A stretch of 64,000 nt of DNA from Talpa occidentalis (GCF_014898055.3 NW_023601322.1:75358740-75422739), one strand, 5' to 3'. Shown: positions 1 to 11,298, numbered from the stretch's first letter. Translations and numbers: made by a program. Notes: generated by a model from the sequence alone, not told the origin.

Positions 1-400
1 ATACTAATCACCCAAATCTGACCAGGAATAAAAATTCCTAAAAATAATCAAACTTGTAACAGTTTATACTGAACAATTGCATACTCTAGAGACTCCTGGC
101 AGGAGCTCATCTGACCACTTGGTATTTTTTAAGTTTGCCTGGTGGGTATGTGGTGGAATTTTATTGTGGTTTTCAGTTTTCCTCTCTCCAGTTAGTACTT
201 TTGAGTTTCTGTTCATATTTATATGAGCCTTTTGATTTCTGCCAGTGAAACTGGTATATTTCTGTTTAGGTTTTCTATTATTCTCACTGTTTATTGTTTT
301 GGTTAAAGGACTTTTACCTTTTTCATGTAAGATTTATTTTTAATTAATGGGTTTTTTTTTTCCTGTTTTATTGAAGTCTGCTTGTTTATATTGAAGATTT
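1..400. other. AT-rich intergenic DNA, no gene seen
   Basis: I see no gene, RNA or clear repeat boundary here. The sequence is T-rich in the manner of decayed L1 antisense DNA, but I could not match it confidently to any element. Confidence 0.4.
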
Positions 401-403
401 GTG

Positions 404-770
404 TCTTAGTCCATTTGGTTTCTATGACAAAATGTCATAGACTGAGTACACTATAAATAAAACTTTGTCATGGTTTCAAAGGATGGGAGGCCCAGCGTCA
501 AGATGCTGACAGATTCACTGTCTCTGGGGCTCATTTCTTGTTTCAGAGATGGCACCTTCTCATCATTTCCTCACAGGCTAAAAGAGGTGAAAGATCTCTG
601 AGGTTTCTGTTTTTATATCACAAATTCCATTCATGAGGGCACTACTCTCATGATCTAATCACCTCCCCAAAGCCCTACATCTAATACCACCACCTTTAGG
701 GATTAGGACTTCAACATATGATTTTGGGCTAAGGGTGGAGGACAAGCATTCAGTCAACATGTAAAACTAT
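404..770 (-). repeat. ERVL-MaLR-type LTR fragment, reverse orientation
   Basis: The stretch begins near GTCTTAGTCCATTTGG and ends near CAACATATGATTTTGGG. It also has the internal phrases CATTCATGAGGGCAC and TGATCTAATCACCTCCCC. This order resembles the reverse complement of common mammalian MaLR (MST/MLT-like) long terminal repeats. No internal retroviral genes accompany it, so it would be a solo LTR. The exact subfamily is not assigned. Confidence 0.5.
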
Positions 771-794
771 ACACAATAGCACTGATTTGATATA

Positions 795-1343
795 TTTGAT
801 ACAATGATTGTGAGGTAATTATACCAGTCAAGCCAACTATTACATCTACCACCACCCATATTTACAATTTATGTGTACAGTAGTGAGAACATTTAAGATC
901 AACTCTCTTAAATTGTAGGCATACACTTGACACCTGACAATTACTCGCCGTAGTCCCCATTGTCACACAGTTCCGCTTCAGAACTTAGCCTACATAACTG
1001 AATGTTTCTACCTTTTGACCAACATCCCCCTTTCTCCCATCCCCAAACTCCCAGCAACTGCCAGATTCCACATGAAGTGAGATGCTGTGTTTGTCTTCCT
1101 GTCTCTGACTTACTTCATTTAACATAATGCCCTCCAGGTTCATCCATGTTTTTCACAAATGACAGAATTTCCTTTTTTAAGGCTGCATGGTTGTGTGTGT
1201 ACACAGCACATTTATCCACTTACCAAATCTTGGCTTCTGTGAATAATGCTGCAGTAAACATGCTGCAGATTAATCTCTTGAAGATTCTGATTATATTTCC
1301 TTTGGCTATATATTCAGAAGTGGAATTACAGTACATTCTATAA
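795..1343 (-). repeat. Old L1 3' region, reverse orientation
   Basis: Reading the minus strand gives decayed L1 ORF2 end and 3'UTR. Recognisable plus-strand phrases are TTTTGACCAACATCCCCC, CCTCCAGGTTCATCCATG and GTGAATAATGCTGCAGTAAA. The divergence is heavy, so this is an ancient insertion with no coding potential. Confidence 0.75.
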
Positions 1344-1459
1344 GTGTATATTTTAAATTTTCATATTTGAAGTATGTTTTATATGATATAATATTAGAAA
1401 TACATGCTTCAAAGATATTTCTTTAAAATTATTAAAAATATTAAAGCTCTCTCTTCCAA

Positions 1460-1905
1460 AAACCAATATAAAACCAATTAAAAATATCAAAGCACTTAGA
1501 TAATTCTACAAAGAAGGTATACAGATGGTCAAGAAGCTCATGTAAAGGTGTTCATTATCTCTAATCATAAGGGAAATACAAATAAAAACAGATACCATCT
1601 CACATTCATTAAGATGGCTACTATAAAAAATAAGTGTTGGCAATGGTATAGAGAAATTGACACCCTTATGCCTTGGTGAGGATGTACAATGGTGCAGCTG
1701 CCATGGACAACAATCCCACTTCTGGAATCTAGCCAAAGAAATGAAAGCAAGTATCTCAAGGAGATACTTGCACACTCATGCATTAGTCACAATCCCCAAG
1801 AGATGTAAACACCCCCAAATGTCCACTGACAGATGACTAGATAAATAAGATGTAGTATATACATAAAGTGGAATATTATTCAGTCTTAAAAAGGAAGAAA
1901 ATTCT
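1460..1905 (+). repeat. Old L1 ORF2/3' fragment, split by later insertions
   Basis: The plus strand carries the L1 phrases ACAGATACCATCTCACA, AAGATGGCTACTATAAAAAA and GTGGAATATTATTCAG. The copy is interrupted at about 1906 by a reverse-oriented L1 and appears to resume near 2548, with GGAGATTGCATACTGTG and the end AAATGGCTAAGATG before a SINE. It is a nested stack in which the oldest element is the host. Confidence 0.7.
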
Positions 1906-2547
1906 TTATTTCTTTTTACGGTCTTTAACATTTTTTAAAATAATTCATTTACATTTATTTTACATCATTGTTCATTTATATACAATGTTTGCTTTCTCCT
2001 CTCAGGTGCAGTCCTATAAAAGTCCCACCACCAATTCACCTGTGCACCGTCACCATAGTCCCTTGTGTTCTTCCCTCCTCTCCCCTGCAGAATGTCTCCG
2101 AATTATAGTTGCCTGTTGGTTTTACTTTTTTATTTGTTACCATTTTTCCCCTGATTCCTTATTTGGTTCCCCTGTTTTTCTCCTCCAATATTTTTCTTTT
2201 TCCTTCTGACTTATTTTACTGAGCGTAATCCCTTCCAGTTCCATCCATGTACTGTGAGTAGCATCAGTTTATCTTTTTTGACTGCTGAATGTTATTCCAT
2301 TGTGTATATATATATATATACACCACATCTTCTTGATCCAGTCTATTTTGGGCATTTGTGTTGTTTCCATATCTTAGCTATTGTAAATAGTGCTGCAATA
2401 AACATAGAGGTGCAGGTATCTTTTTGAATTAACTTTTTCGTGTCCTTTGGATAGATTCCTAGGAGTGGAATTGCTGGGTCATATGGTAGGTCCATTTTTA
2501 GTAGTTTGAGGAACCTCCACACAGCTTTTCATAGTGGTTGGACCAGT
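1906..2547 (-). repeat. L1 3' end, reverse orientation, nested in older L1
   Basis: On the plus strand it runs from the L1 3' terminus (TTCATTTATATACAATG, CACCACCAATTCACC) through CCATTGTGTATATATATA and AGGAGTGGAATTGCTGGGT to CATAGTGGTTGGACCAG. The conserved ORF2 segment still reads with a sense codon where the youngest L1 copies of this window have a stop (see 37285-38738 and 45255-51030). It is therefore a different or older lineage. Confidence 0.8.
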
Positions 2548-2628
2548 TTTACAAGATGGAAAAGTTCTGGAGATTGCATACTGTGTATATACTGCTGCTG
2601 AAATGTACACTTTAAAATGGCTAAGATG

Positions 2629-2902
2629 GGGCCTCCCTGATGGTGTAGCAGGTTGAGCGCAGCTCTGTGAGGCTGTTCGCAGCCTCTGCAGCGCGAGTTT
2701 GATTCCCGGCCGGCCAGGGAGATTCCCACATGGCGTGGTAGACCTCTCCTGTCGCGCCTGCTGCTCCCCTCAACAGTGTATTTTGGTCGTCTGCCTGTTC
2801 TGCTCCCTGCTCTGTCTCTGGTGAATCCTCTCGCACCTCTGGCCTGTACCCCAGCTCTTTGTATAAAAATAAATAAATCTTTAAAAAAAATTTAAAAAAA
2901 TT
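2629..2902 (+). mobile_element. tRNA-headed SINE, plus, with 14-bp TSD
   Basis: Full-length copy starting GGCCTCCCTGATGGTG and ending in a TAAATAAATCTTTAAAAA tail. It is bracketed by the perfect target-site duplication AAATGGCTAAGATG at 2615-2628 and 2903-2916. The 5' part carries the tRNA-like head (internal Pol III promoter), the middle holds CAGACCTCTCCTG and CTGCTCCCCTCAAC, and the tail is A-rich. Elements of this kind are Pol III transcribed and moved by L1 machinery. Confidence 0.93.
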
Positions 2903-2916
2903 AAATGGCTAAGATG

Positions 2917-3270
2917 ATAAATTTTATGTTTCTGCATTTTACAATTTTTTTAATGCCAAAGAAGAAAAACAAACCCAAGAAAGTTTAAACAAATGAAATA
3001 CTGTGGTGGGCTGCAACTAGAGAGGTACAGAGAAATCAATAGGCCGCAGTAGAGACACCTAAATCAGATTTAGGACAGTTGCATACACCTAATAAATAAT
3101 AAACCTAACCACCAAAGATTTCTCTTTCATAAAATCCCCTAGGGCACTAGAGGTAAGCAGCCAGATTACAGCAAGGGCAGAGATTCACAGGGACTGCTCA
3201 AAGAAGGGTTTTTACTCCAATTAGTCAAACACTTCACTGCACTAAAACCATGGTTTGGGGGGGGGGTCAT
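2917..3270. other. Intergenic spacer, no gene seen
   Basis: The first part probably continues the old L1 interrupted at 2615. The rest is unremarkable single-copy-looking sequence ending in a short G run near 3258. Confidence 0.4.
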
Positions 3271-3279
3271 TATGCTAAG

Positions 3280-4075
3280 GCACAACTGCTTGTATCTGTC
3301 CTTATCAAGATAAGACATTCAAATTCTACTTGAGCTCCTAGCTTCCTTCAAAAAAGCAGAGTAATGTTTGAGAGGACCCAAAGCTTTTTCTCTTCCAGAA
3401 AGCACATAGTTTGGAGTCTTGATCTGGAAACGTGCCAGGAACCCAAGTGCTCAGGGTTCCAGAATCCAGTGTGACCCCACTCACCGTCTGGAGAACATGG
3501 AGCTGCCTTTCTGGCTTTTGACCTCCCCAAAGCCAGCAAGTCCGTTCATCGTTGCCAGGACCTCGGGTAGGCACTACTGCCAGCTTGTTACATTCTGGGT
3601 TATTGTTTATTTTCTCTACAGTATTTATTTTCCAATTTAAAAAATATTTTTTTAGTAGTTCATCCTGAACCTTGTCCTTCCTACATCTTTTGGCTTAAAG
3701 AGCATGGTGTCTCCCTATGTGTTCAAGACCTGGAGTGAGTGGTTGGGTCGGGGCTCCTATAAGTCTATGATTTGAGGCTTCACAACCAGGTGGTTTCCCA
3801 TCCTGGTGGTGGGGAAGAGTCCCAAGTCTAGCAGAGTGACTTAGAATCTTCCTGTCTTTGCTGCCTTATTGTTCATCTTCTCATCTATGTAAAAACCCTC
3901 TGAGAAAAAATAGGCAGCTGGTCAGTGTGGGCTTACCCCTTGTTCTTAACCCTAGTTCTGCATTCTGCCTCACACGCTTTCCTGATCGTACAATAAAGCC
4001 CAATTCTTTTTTGAGACAACTCTTCCTTCCTGAGTGCATGGGGTGCTGGTGGGATTTGGAATCACAGTAGCCTGC
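3280..4075 (+). repeat. Possible gammaretrovirus-like solo LTR
   Basis: CTGATCGTACAATAAAGCCC near 3980-4000 is followed by GTGCATGGGGTGCTGGTGGG. This resembles an LTR R-region with its AATAAA, then the U5 end, of ERV1-class elements. No gag, pol or env frames lie beside it. The left boundary is uncertain and no target duplication was found. A diverged unrelated repeat is an alternative. Confidence 0.35.
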
Positions 4076-4080
4076 CCCTA

Positions 4081-4117
4081 CACACACGCATACACACATG
4101 TGTGTATGCATGCACAC
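4081..4117. repeat. Alternating CA/TG simple repeat
   Basis: A short imperfect run of CA dinucleotides turning into TG around ACACATGTGTGT, giving a locally palindromic purine/pyrimidine-alternating tract. Confidence 0.8.
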
Positions 4118-5670
4118 GACAGTAGCAGGCTAGTGTGAGGCCTTTCCTGGAATTCCTAGCATGTAGCTCTGGTATGAACCCAGGATATTCCTCATAAGCC
4201 TAGCCTGCCACATGAGGAAACATGTTGGCAGTGGGGAAGGATGAGCCAACACAGAACTGAAATGAAAAGTGGAGAGTGGAGAGTGCAGAAGCCCGGAAGG
4301 GGTGTGTCCTGACTCGAAGATCTACAAGACCAGTGTACTCCGTCACTTACCCTTTCTAACCATCTATAACCTTGGGAGAACAACAGCTCTTTGATAGCGT
4401 GGTTGTGAGAATCAGCAAAGCCCATGTCTAGCTCCTGACTTGTGTTGACTACACGTTTCCTCACCCTTTCACGTGCCTTCCCTGTTTGGCCAGGTCTGTA
4501 AAGTGCTCTTGGCAATCTAGAAAGAATAAACCAATAATTCAACCCATGCTGGTAGTTCCACACTCTGCATTTATTTGAGACTGGAGAGAAAATACAGTTC
4601 ATAATTAATTTTGTTAGCATTTTTAACACGCATTTCCCAGAAGCCTATGCTGTTGATTTTCTCTTTTACTAATCCAGGTAAATCTTTCATGTTAGGCTTT
4701 GAGTACTTTGCCTAAGAGCAGCTTTGAGCTAGAATGAAACTCTTGCCTATTTGTGGTTATTTGTTCTATCTGAGAACTGCAAAAGATGCCTGTGAGAGAC
4801 AGAAGATAGCACTCCCCACTGAGGTTACAAACTACTGAGCAGACAAAAAAAGAGGGTGCCAGTATCAAATCAGAGAAGAAAAGGAACTGCCCTGCTTTCT
4901 AACTTCCAAATCAAGAAAGATAGCTAAAAGTCTGTTTCATCCTAATAGGACACATTATATTTACCACTCACTGACTTCCTGGAATAACTGGCTGGACTGC
5001 ACTGGGTTTTCCCCTTCCTTTGGATGCAGCATGCTAGGAAAGCCCCATGTCTACATCACAGATTTTGCACATGGCAAACTGTTAGTAGTGCCATGAGGCA
5101 CTATGGCAGGATCTGTGTCTAACCATGTGTGGTGGTTAAGGCTTCAATGAAAAATCAGGTTTTTTCCCATGGCTACTCATTTATCTCAAAATTCCTACTG
5201 TATGCCAAGCATAGTAAGGATGCTCTGTACACAGCATTAAGCATCATCTTATTACCCTCTAGTGAAGACCTTCTGTGTTACAGTTTTCATAGCCTGTGAG
5301 AGATTTCTGCTGCCTAAGGGATAAATACAGCTTAGTCCTGGGATATTGGACCGTTGCTGAATAATCTCAGCTGTTGACATGACCTATTTGGGGGTCTCTG
5401 GTTGTAAAGGCCATGCTCATGTACACCTTCTATTTAACAAGATCTCAGTTTTCAAAGGTATCATTTTTGCCACCAGAGAATTGGACAGCACAGATGGTCT
5501 CTGTAGGGTTTACCCCAAGTGTGCGTTTAGCTAGGACTAGAGAAGGAGACCAGGTGGTGGAGTCAGTGATTGGCATTTCTCGGGTGCATGTCCAAGTCTA
5601 ACTGAGGCAGCTCTCAAATACTTGATTAGATTGTGCATATCATTCTTAATATTTCCCTTCTCTATTTTCC
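4118..5670. other. Intergenic, no assignable gene
   Basis: Several open frames of 60-145 codons occur here, but none has recognisable domains or splice context. A MIR-like trace may exist near 4300-4420. I cannot support a feature. Confidence 0.4.
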
Positions 5671-5959
5671 ACCCTACCGTTGCCTTTGAATGAAATTGCC
5701 TGGCCTGTTCTTTGATGATTTCTATGAACTTAGATACTTTAGATAACTCATACAAGTGGGATCATACAGTATTAGTCTTTTTTGTGGCTTACTGGATTGT
5801 AAGTTAGTACTTTTTTAATTTTTTGAGAACCTCTGAGTTTTCCATGGCAGTTGCACCATTTTCATTCCTACTAAAGGATCTAAGAGTTTCAGTGTCTCCA
5901 TATCCTTCACAATACTTGTTACTCTCTGTTCATTTGGTAGTGGGGTTTTTTTTTGTTTG

Positions 5960-6231
5960 TTTATTTTTTTAAAGATTTATTTATTTATTTATACAAGCAC
6001 TGGGTACAGTCAGAATCGTGGGATGGTGAGAGAATTCACCCGAGCCAGAGCAGGGAGCAGAACAGGCAGACTGATGAAATACGCTGCTGAGGGGAGCAGC
6101 GGGTGCGGCAGGAGAGGTCTGCTGTGCCATGTGGGTCTCACCTCCCTAGCCAGGGATTGAACTAGTGCTGCAGTGGCTGCAGACAGCTTCATAGGTTGCA
6201 TTTTAACCCCTTGCGCCACCAGGGAGGTCCC
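5960..6231 (-). mobile_element. tRNA-headed SINE, minus
   Basis: The reverse copy begins with the T-rich tail complement and TATACAAGCACTGGGTACAG and ends at CACCAGGGAGGTCC. The B-box complement (GATTGAAC) is near 6155. Confidence 0.9.
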
Positions 6232-6436
6232 CCTAAGTATTTCATTCTTTTTGATGCTGTAGGAATTGGAATTGTTTTCTTAATTTCCTTTTCAGTTTGT
6301 TCTTTGATTACATTGTATACAAACATAACTGATTTCCCTGTGGTTGGTTTTTGCGTGTGTAGGATTGCTCACAGAAACAACATTCTGTATTTTACAACTT
6401 TGCTGAATTTAGATTTTTGTGTCTGTGTGTAATCTT

Positions 6437-6722
6437 TTTTTATTTATTTTTATTTTATTTATTTATTAATTTATACAAGCACTGGTACAGTCAGAAGCGC
6501 GGGAGGGTGAGAGGATTCACCAGAGCCAGAGCGGGGAGCAGAGCAGGCAGAAGGACCGAAGTACACTGCTGAGGGGAGCAGCGGGAGGCAGGAGAGGTCT
6601 GCGCGCCATGTGGGACCCTCCTCCGGTGGCCGGGGAGCAGCCGGGGATCGAACCGGCGCCGCAGAGGCTGCGGGTAGCTTCGCAACCCAGCGCTCAACCT
6701 CTGCGCCACCAGGGGAGGCCCA
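6437..6722 (-). mobile_element. tRNA-headed SINE, minus, with TSD
   Basis: Reverse copy of the GCAGCGGTTGAGCGC subfamily ending CCACCAGGGGAGGCCC. TCTGTGTGTAATCTTT occurs immediately before (about 6421-6436) and after (about 6723-6738) the element, giving a clear target duplication. Confidence 0.92.
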
Positions 6723-7205
6723 TCTGTGTGTAATCTTTAAGGCTTTCTACAGATCAGATCATGTTGTCTGAACAGAGATAGTTTTACTTCTTTCCTTTCC
6801 CATATGCATACTTTGTGTTTCTTTTTCTTGCCTCACTACTCAGGGTAGGAATTCTAGCGTTTTGTTCCATAGAAGCTGACAGAGCAATCCTTCATTATCT
6901 TGTTTTCGGAGGAAAGGCATTCAGTCTTTCACAATTGAGTATGATGTTAGCTTGTAAGCTTTTCATATATGGCCTTCATTTTGTTGAAATAGTTTCCTTC
7001 TAGTTTGTTGAGTGTTATGTTGAAAGTGTTTTATGTCTTTATGTTGAAAATTGAATTTTGTCTGATTTCTCTATCAATTGATATGTCATTTTCTTTCCCA
7101 CATCATTCAAATAGAATATATTACACTGATTTTCTCATGTTTAATCATTCTTGCATTCCTGGTATAAATCCTATTTAGTAATCATGTGTAATTTTGTCAT
7201 CTTTT

Positions 7206-7473
7206 ATAATTTTTTGTAAATATTTATGCATACAAGAACTGGGGTACAGGCCAGAGATGCAGAGTGGGGGTTGATCAGATCCACCAGGGACAGAGTGGGG
7301 AACAGAACTGGCAGACTGTCCCAAATACACCGCTGTGGGGAGCAGCAGGCAAGACGGAGGTCTGCTGCTCCATGTGTGTCTCTCTCCAGCCAGCTGGGAT
7401 TGAACCCACACTGCAGAGGTTGCGGACAGTTTCACAGCACTGTGCTCAACTGCTTGTGTCACCAGGGAGGCCC
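7206..7473 (-). mobile_element. tRNA-headed SINE, minus (first of a tandem pair)
   Basis: Reverse copy of the older subfamily (GCATACAAGAACTGGGG at the tail side, CACCAGGGAGGCCC at the head side). It is followed within about 10 bp by another copy in the same orientation. Confidence 0.88.
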
Positions 7474-7483
7474 TGTTTATATT

Positions 7484-7756
7484 CTTTTTTTTTTTCTTTA
7501 AAGATTTATTTATGCATACAAGAACTGGGATACTGGCCAGAGTTGCAGGGGGCGGTGAGAGGATCCACCAGAGACAGAGTGGGGAACAGAACTGGCAGAC
7601 TGAGATACACTGCTGAGGGGAGCAGTGGACGAGACAGGAGAGGTCTGCTATGCCATGAGGGTTGCTCCCTCTCCGGCAGGGGATCAAACTCATGCTGCAG
7701 TGGCTGCAGATAGCTTCACAGTGCTGTGTTTAACCCCTTGTGCCACCAGGGAGGCC
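7484..7756 (-). mobile_element. tRNA-headed SINE, minus (second of a tandem pair)
   Basis: A T-run and AAAGATTTATTTATGCATAC precede a full reverse body ending CCACCAGGGAGGCCC. It probably inserted at or near the head of the adjacent SINE, or the reverse order. Confidence 0.9.
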
Positions 7757-7815
7757 CTATAATTCTTTTTAATGTATTTTTGAAATCTGCCTACTAGTAT
7801 ATTGTTAAAAGCTTT

Positions 7816-8073
7816 TATTTTTAAGATTTATTTTTTTATACAAGCACTGGGTACAGGCCAGAGTCGCGGGAGGGTGAGAGGATTCACTAGAGACTGAGGA
7901 GCAAAATGGCAGACGGACCGAAAGCACTGCTGAGGGGAGCAGCAGGTGAGTCAGGACAGGTCTGCTGCGCCATGTGGGTTTCTCCCTGGCCGGCCGGTAA
8001 TCAAACCAGTGCTGCAGAGGCTGCGGACAGGTTCATAGCCCAGTGCTCAACCCGCTGCACCACCGGGGAAGCC
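7816..8073 (-). mobile_element. tRNA-headed SINE, minus
   Basis: Reverse copy from TTTTTAAGATTTATTT to CACCGGGGAAGCC. It is the third consecutive minus-oriented SINE within 900 bp. Confidence 0.9.
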
Positions 8074-8460
8074 TTTGTTGAACCTTTTTTTTTAAAAAAT
8101 TGTTTTTTAAAAAAATTACTTTTCTCTTGCTATTTTCAGGATTCTGTCTTTGACTTTCAACAGTTTGATTATATCTTCATGTAGTTTTCTTTGGGTATAT
8201 CCTATGTGGAATTTATTGAATTTATATTTCCATATTTCCTCAAGTTAGAGACTTAGAAATATTCACTATGCTTTTTTTGTCCTCCTCCTAGACTCCCATA
8301 GGCATATATTGTTCCAGTTAATATTCTGTAAGTTCATTAGGTCCTGTTCACTTTTCTTCATTCTTTTTTCTTTCGCTCTTCTATCTCAGTAATTTCAAAT
8401 GATCCATCTTCAAATTCACTGACACTTTCCTCTGCCTGATGTCTTGTGTTGAATTTCTCT

Positions 8461-8880
8461 AGTGAATTGTTTTTGCTTTTGAGAAAAGTTGGCCAACATC
8501 TTTTAGTAGGAGGGACGTATCTGGGAGCTCTTGGTGGGGTGTGTCCTCTTGCATCATCACATGGCTGTGCATATGGTGGCCAGGGCATTCGTGATGGTGG
8601 TTCACATGTAGGAGGTGGCCAGCTGTCACTGACTGGTTCCCCATTTTATGACACTGCCACGCCATTATCCTTGGCCAGACTTGCCTCACCATGGTCTCCT
8701 GGTGAATCATCCACCATCTATTGCAGATAGCTGGAAATGACAGCGGTCGGGGAGTGGAGTGAAAAGGACATGAGAATCCAGAGCAACTTGAAGCAAGGGG
8801 CAGAGGGGGACACGAGGGATACAATCAGGGAAGCCAGGCAGTCACATCTCACCTCCTTGCTAGTGAGTTTTTCAATTAAG
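8461..8880. other. Unclassified GC-richer segment inside L1-derived DNA
   Basis: This segment is richer in G and C than its surroundings, with frames of 94 codons (plus) and 121 codons (minus) and no family I recognise. It lies between antisense L1 pieces and may be an old L1 5'UTR or a separate insertion. Confidence 0.35.
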
Positions 8881-9039
8881 TTCAATATTTGGACTCCAAA
8901 ATTGCTTTATTCTTTTTTATAATTTCCATTTCTGTTTTCTTTCTGTGCCTTATAAATCCTTTTCAACTAGTTGTCTGTCCTTGGTCTGATTTAGCAGACT
9001 GAACACATTTAAGACAGTTATTTTTATTTTTAAAATTTA

Positions 9040-9064
9040 TACACACACACACACACACACACAC
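9040..9064. repeat. (AC)n microsatellite
   Basis: About twelve uninterrupted AC units in the tail region of the reverse-oriented L1. Confidence 0.95.
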
Positions 9065-9333
9065 ATAATTGTTCGTTTTTGAACAATGTTTTCCCCTCTC
9101 AGGTATAATCCCCTTAAAATTTCCAACACCACATCACTCGTGGTCCATCACCATAGTCTCTTGTGCTCTTGCCACCCATTTTAATCCTCCTCCCTCCCCT
9201 GCTGAATGTGTCTGATTTATAGTTGCCTGCTAGGTTTGTCTCCCCACCCCCTATCCCTTACTCGGTTCCCCTATATTCCTCCTATAAGTGAAACCATCCT
9301 ATATTTTTCTTTTCCTTCCGACTTACTTCACTG

Positions 9334-9583
9334 AGCATGATCCCTTCCAGTTCTATCCATGTTACTGCAAATGGCATCAGTTTATCTTTTTTGAATGCTG
9401 AGTAATATTCCATGGTGTATATGGACCACATCTTCTTCATCCAGTCATCTATTTTTGGGCATGATCCCTTCCAGTTCTATCCATGTTACTGCAAATGGCA
9501 TCAGTTTATCTTTTTTGAATGCTGAGTAATATTCCATGGTGTATATGGACCACATCTTCTTGATCCAGTCATCTATTTTTGGG
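9334..9583. repeat. 125-bp direct tandem duplication within L1
   Basis: GCATGATCCCTTCCAG starts at 9334 and again at 9459. The following ~125 bases are repeated almost perfectly (TTCTTCATCCAG against TTCTTGATCCAG). The duplicated block covers the end of L1 ORF2. Confidence 0.95.
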
Positions 9584-10020
9584 CATTTGGGTTGATTCCA
9601 TACTTAGCTATTGTAAGTGGAGCTGCAATAAACATGAGAGTGCAGGTTTCCTTTCAATTAATTTTTTGTGCCCTTTGATAGATCCCTAGGAGTGGAATTG
9701 CTGAGACATACGGTAGCTCCATTTTTAGTAATTTGAGGGTTCTCCACACAGCTTTCCATAGTGGTTGGACCAGGTTGCATTCCCACCACAATGGAAGAGG
9801 GTTCATTTTTCTCCGCATCCTCTCCAGCATTTGTTGTTGCCAGTTTTTTAAATATGTGCTATTCTCACTGGTTAGTCTCTCATTGTGGTTTTGATTTGCA
9901 TTTCCGATTATAAGTGATGTTGAACATTTTTTTCATATACCTGTTTGCCATTTGCATTTCCTTTAGGAGAAGTGTCTTTTTAGCTCTTCTGCCCATTTTT
10001 TGACTGAATTGTTTTGTTTT

Positions 10021-10770
10021 TGTTGAAAGACAGTAATTTCAAATTCTTTGTCAAGATCAGTGTTTTTTAAAGATTGCTTTCTGGATATTTGTTCCTTTGA
10101 GCAATGTTTTGGTGTTTCTTTGTATGTGTTACCATGTTTTGTTGGGATTTGCACATTTGATTTAACAGCCACCTCTCCCAGTCTTTACTGACTTCAAGCA
10201 GGGAAAGACCTTTACCGATAAGCCCAATATAAAGGTTCAGGTTCCTCGCATACCTTTTCCAGCGTTTGTTTTCCCTGGGACTGTGTGTTCTTTCATTGTT
10301 TCTCCTATATTTACCCTATATTTAGTTGCTTTTGAATGTTGCCTAAGAATGTCATTCTGGGCCTCCCAGGTGGCGCCTGTTATGTTCCCTGCTGCTCCCC
10401 GGCCACCGAGGAGGGTCCCACATGGTGCGCAGACCTCTCCTGCCGCCCGCTGCTCCCCTCAGCAGTGTACTTCGGTCCTTCTGCCTGTTCTGCTCCCTGC
10501 TCTGGCTCTGGTGAATTCTCTCACCCTCCCGCGCTTCTGACTGTACCCAGTGCACGTATAAATAAATAAATCTTTAAAAAAAAAAAAAGAAAGAAAGAAA
10601 AAGAATGTCATTTTCTGGGCTTCTCTAAAGCCTTGACTGTCCATTGTGTTCCTCTGCTAATAATCTGTTGCCCCCAGGCACCACCTGCAAATCTCACTTG
10701 CTGCTGCCACTACCTGCTTTCAACAGCTTCCAATCTCCCCATCAGTACAGGGCGAACCAGTTCCTCAGGC
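10021..10770 (-). repeat. Old L1 5' region, reverse orientation
   Basis: GACAGTAATTTCAAATTC, TTTGCACATTTGATTTAAC and CCACCTCTCCCAGTCTTTAC resemble antisense 5' sequence of ancient L1 elements. It is interrupted by a SINE at 10357-10600 and continues to about 10770. Assignment is by phrase recall. Confidence 0.45.
10357..10600 (+). mobile_element. tRNA-headed SINE with internal head deletion, TSD present
   Basis: The head GGCCTCCCAGGTGGCGC joins almost directly to CTGCTCCCCGGCC, so most of the tRNA-like A/B-box region is missing. The tail is normal and A-rich. Flanking AAGAATGTCATT (10345-10356 and 10601-10612) is the target duplication. The deletion removes the internal promoter, so this copy should be unable to make Pol III RNA by itself. 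Confidence 0.93.
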
Positions 10771-11298
10771 AGTCAAAGACAAATCAGAAAGTTAAAAGCA
10801 AGTTTCATTCTTTTCCTTTAATCTGGAGGGAGAAACTAGGAATGTGGCACTTTTATCCTAAGTGAGCTACACTGCATCAGGAAGAGGGTGGGGGAAGTGC
10901 AAATCAAATTTCTACCATTTGGAGAGCGCCTCTTTCTTGTTCAGGCAAGTGCCTCTTTCATGTTCATGTGGCAGCTTCCTAAGCTTGTTCATAGAGTTCC
11001 AAATGCCGCATTTCTGGTCTTTTTGTGGTTTCTTTCAGGGGAAACAAAGGCTTGGAGCTGCGTAACCTGCCATCTGCCTCTAATCTCTCTAATCTACTTG
11101 GGGATGTTATTTTGTTTTGTATGAGCATTATGAAATTCATAGTACATAATGAAATCCAAACAGGATTGGCATTAAATGAAAAATTAGTCTCATTCACCCC
11201 ACATAGATTTCTACTTCCTATGGATAAGTACTATAGTCATTTGCATTTTTAATTCTTTTGAAGGGTGACTTCCTTAATTCTAAATATTGTAGGCACAC
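10771..11298. other. Intergenic, no gene seen
   Basis: Overlapping short frames only. No recognisable repeat or gene. Confidence 0.4.

Larger units (their letters stand above)
5670..8460 (-). repeat. Old L1 ORF2 body, reverse, broken by five SINEs
   Basis: Between SINEs, the plus strand shows phrases such as TTTTGAACA-like L1 antisense runs, GTTTGTTGAGTGTTATG, AGTATGATGTTAGCTTG and TTGCATTCCTGGTATAAA. These are antisense L1 reverse-transcriptase DNA. The pieces are 5670-5945, 6232-6420, 6739-7205, 7757-7815 and 8074-8460. Together they form one decayed L1 used repeatedly as a SINE landing site. Confidence 0.7.
9010..10020 (-). repeat. L1 3' half, reverse, with internal tandem duplication
   Basis: It runs from the L1 3' terminus (an AC-rich tract at 9040-9064, then GTTTTCCCCTCTCAGG) through AATATTCCATGGTGTATATG and AGGAGTGGAATTGCTGAGAC to TTCTGCCCATTTTTTGACTG. 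A unit of about 125 bp is present twice in tandem (9334-9458 and 9459-9583). Confidence 0.85.

Noticed and set aside
4192..4629. 145-codon minus-strand open frame
   Set aside because: No domain, no conserved composition and no splice or promoter context; chance frame in intergenic DNA.
7175..7713. Long frames of 172 and 149 codons
   Set aside because: They translate two SINE copies; similar frames recur wherever this SINE occurs.
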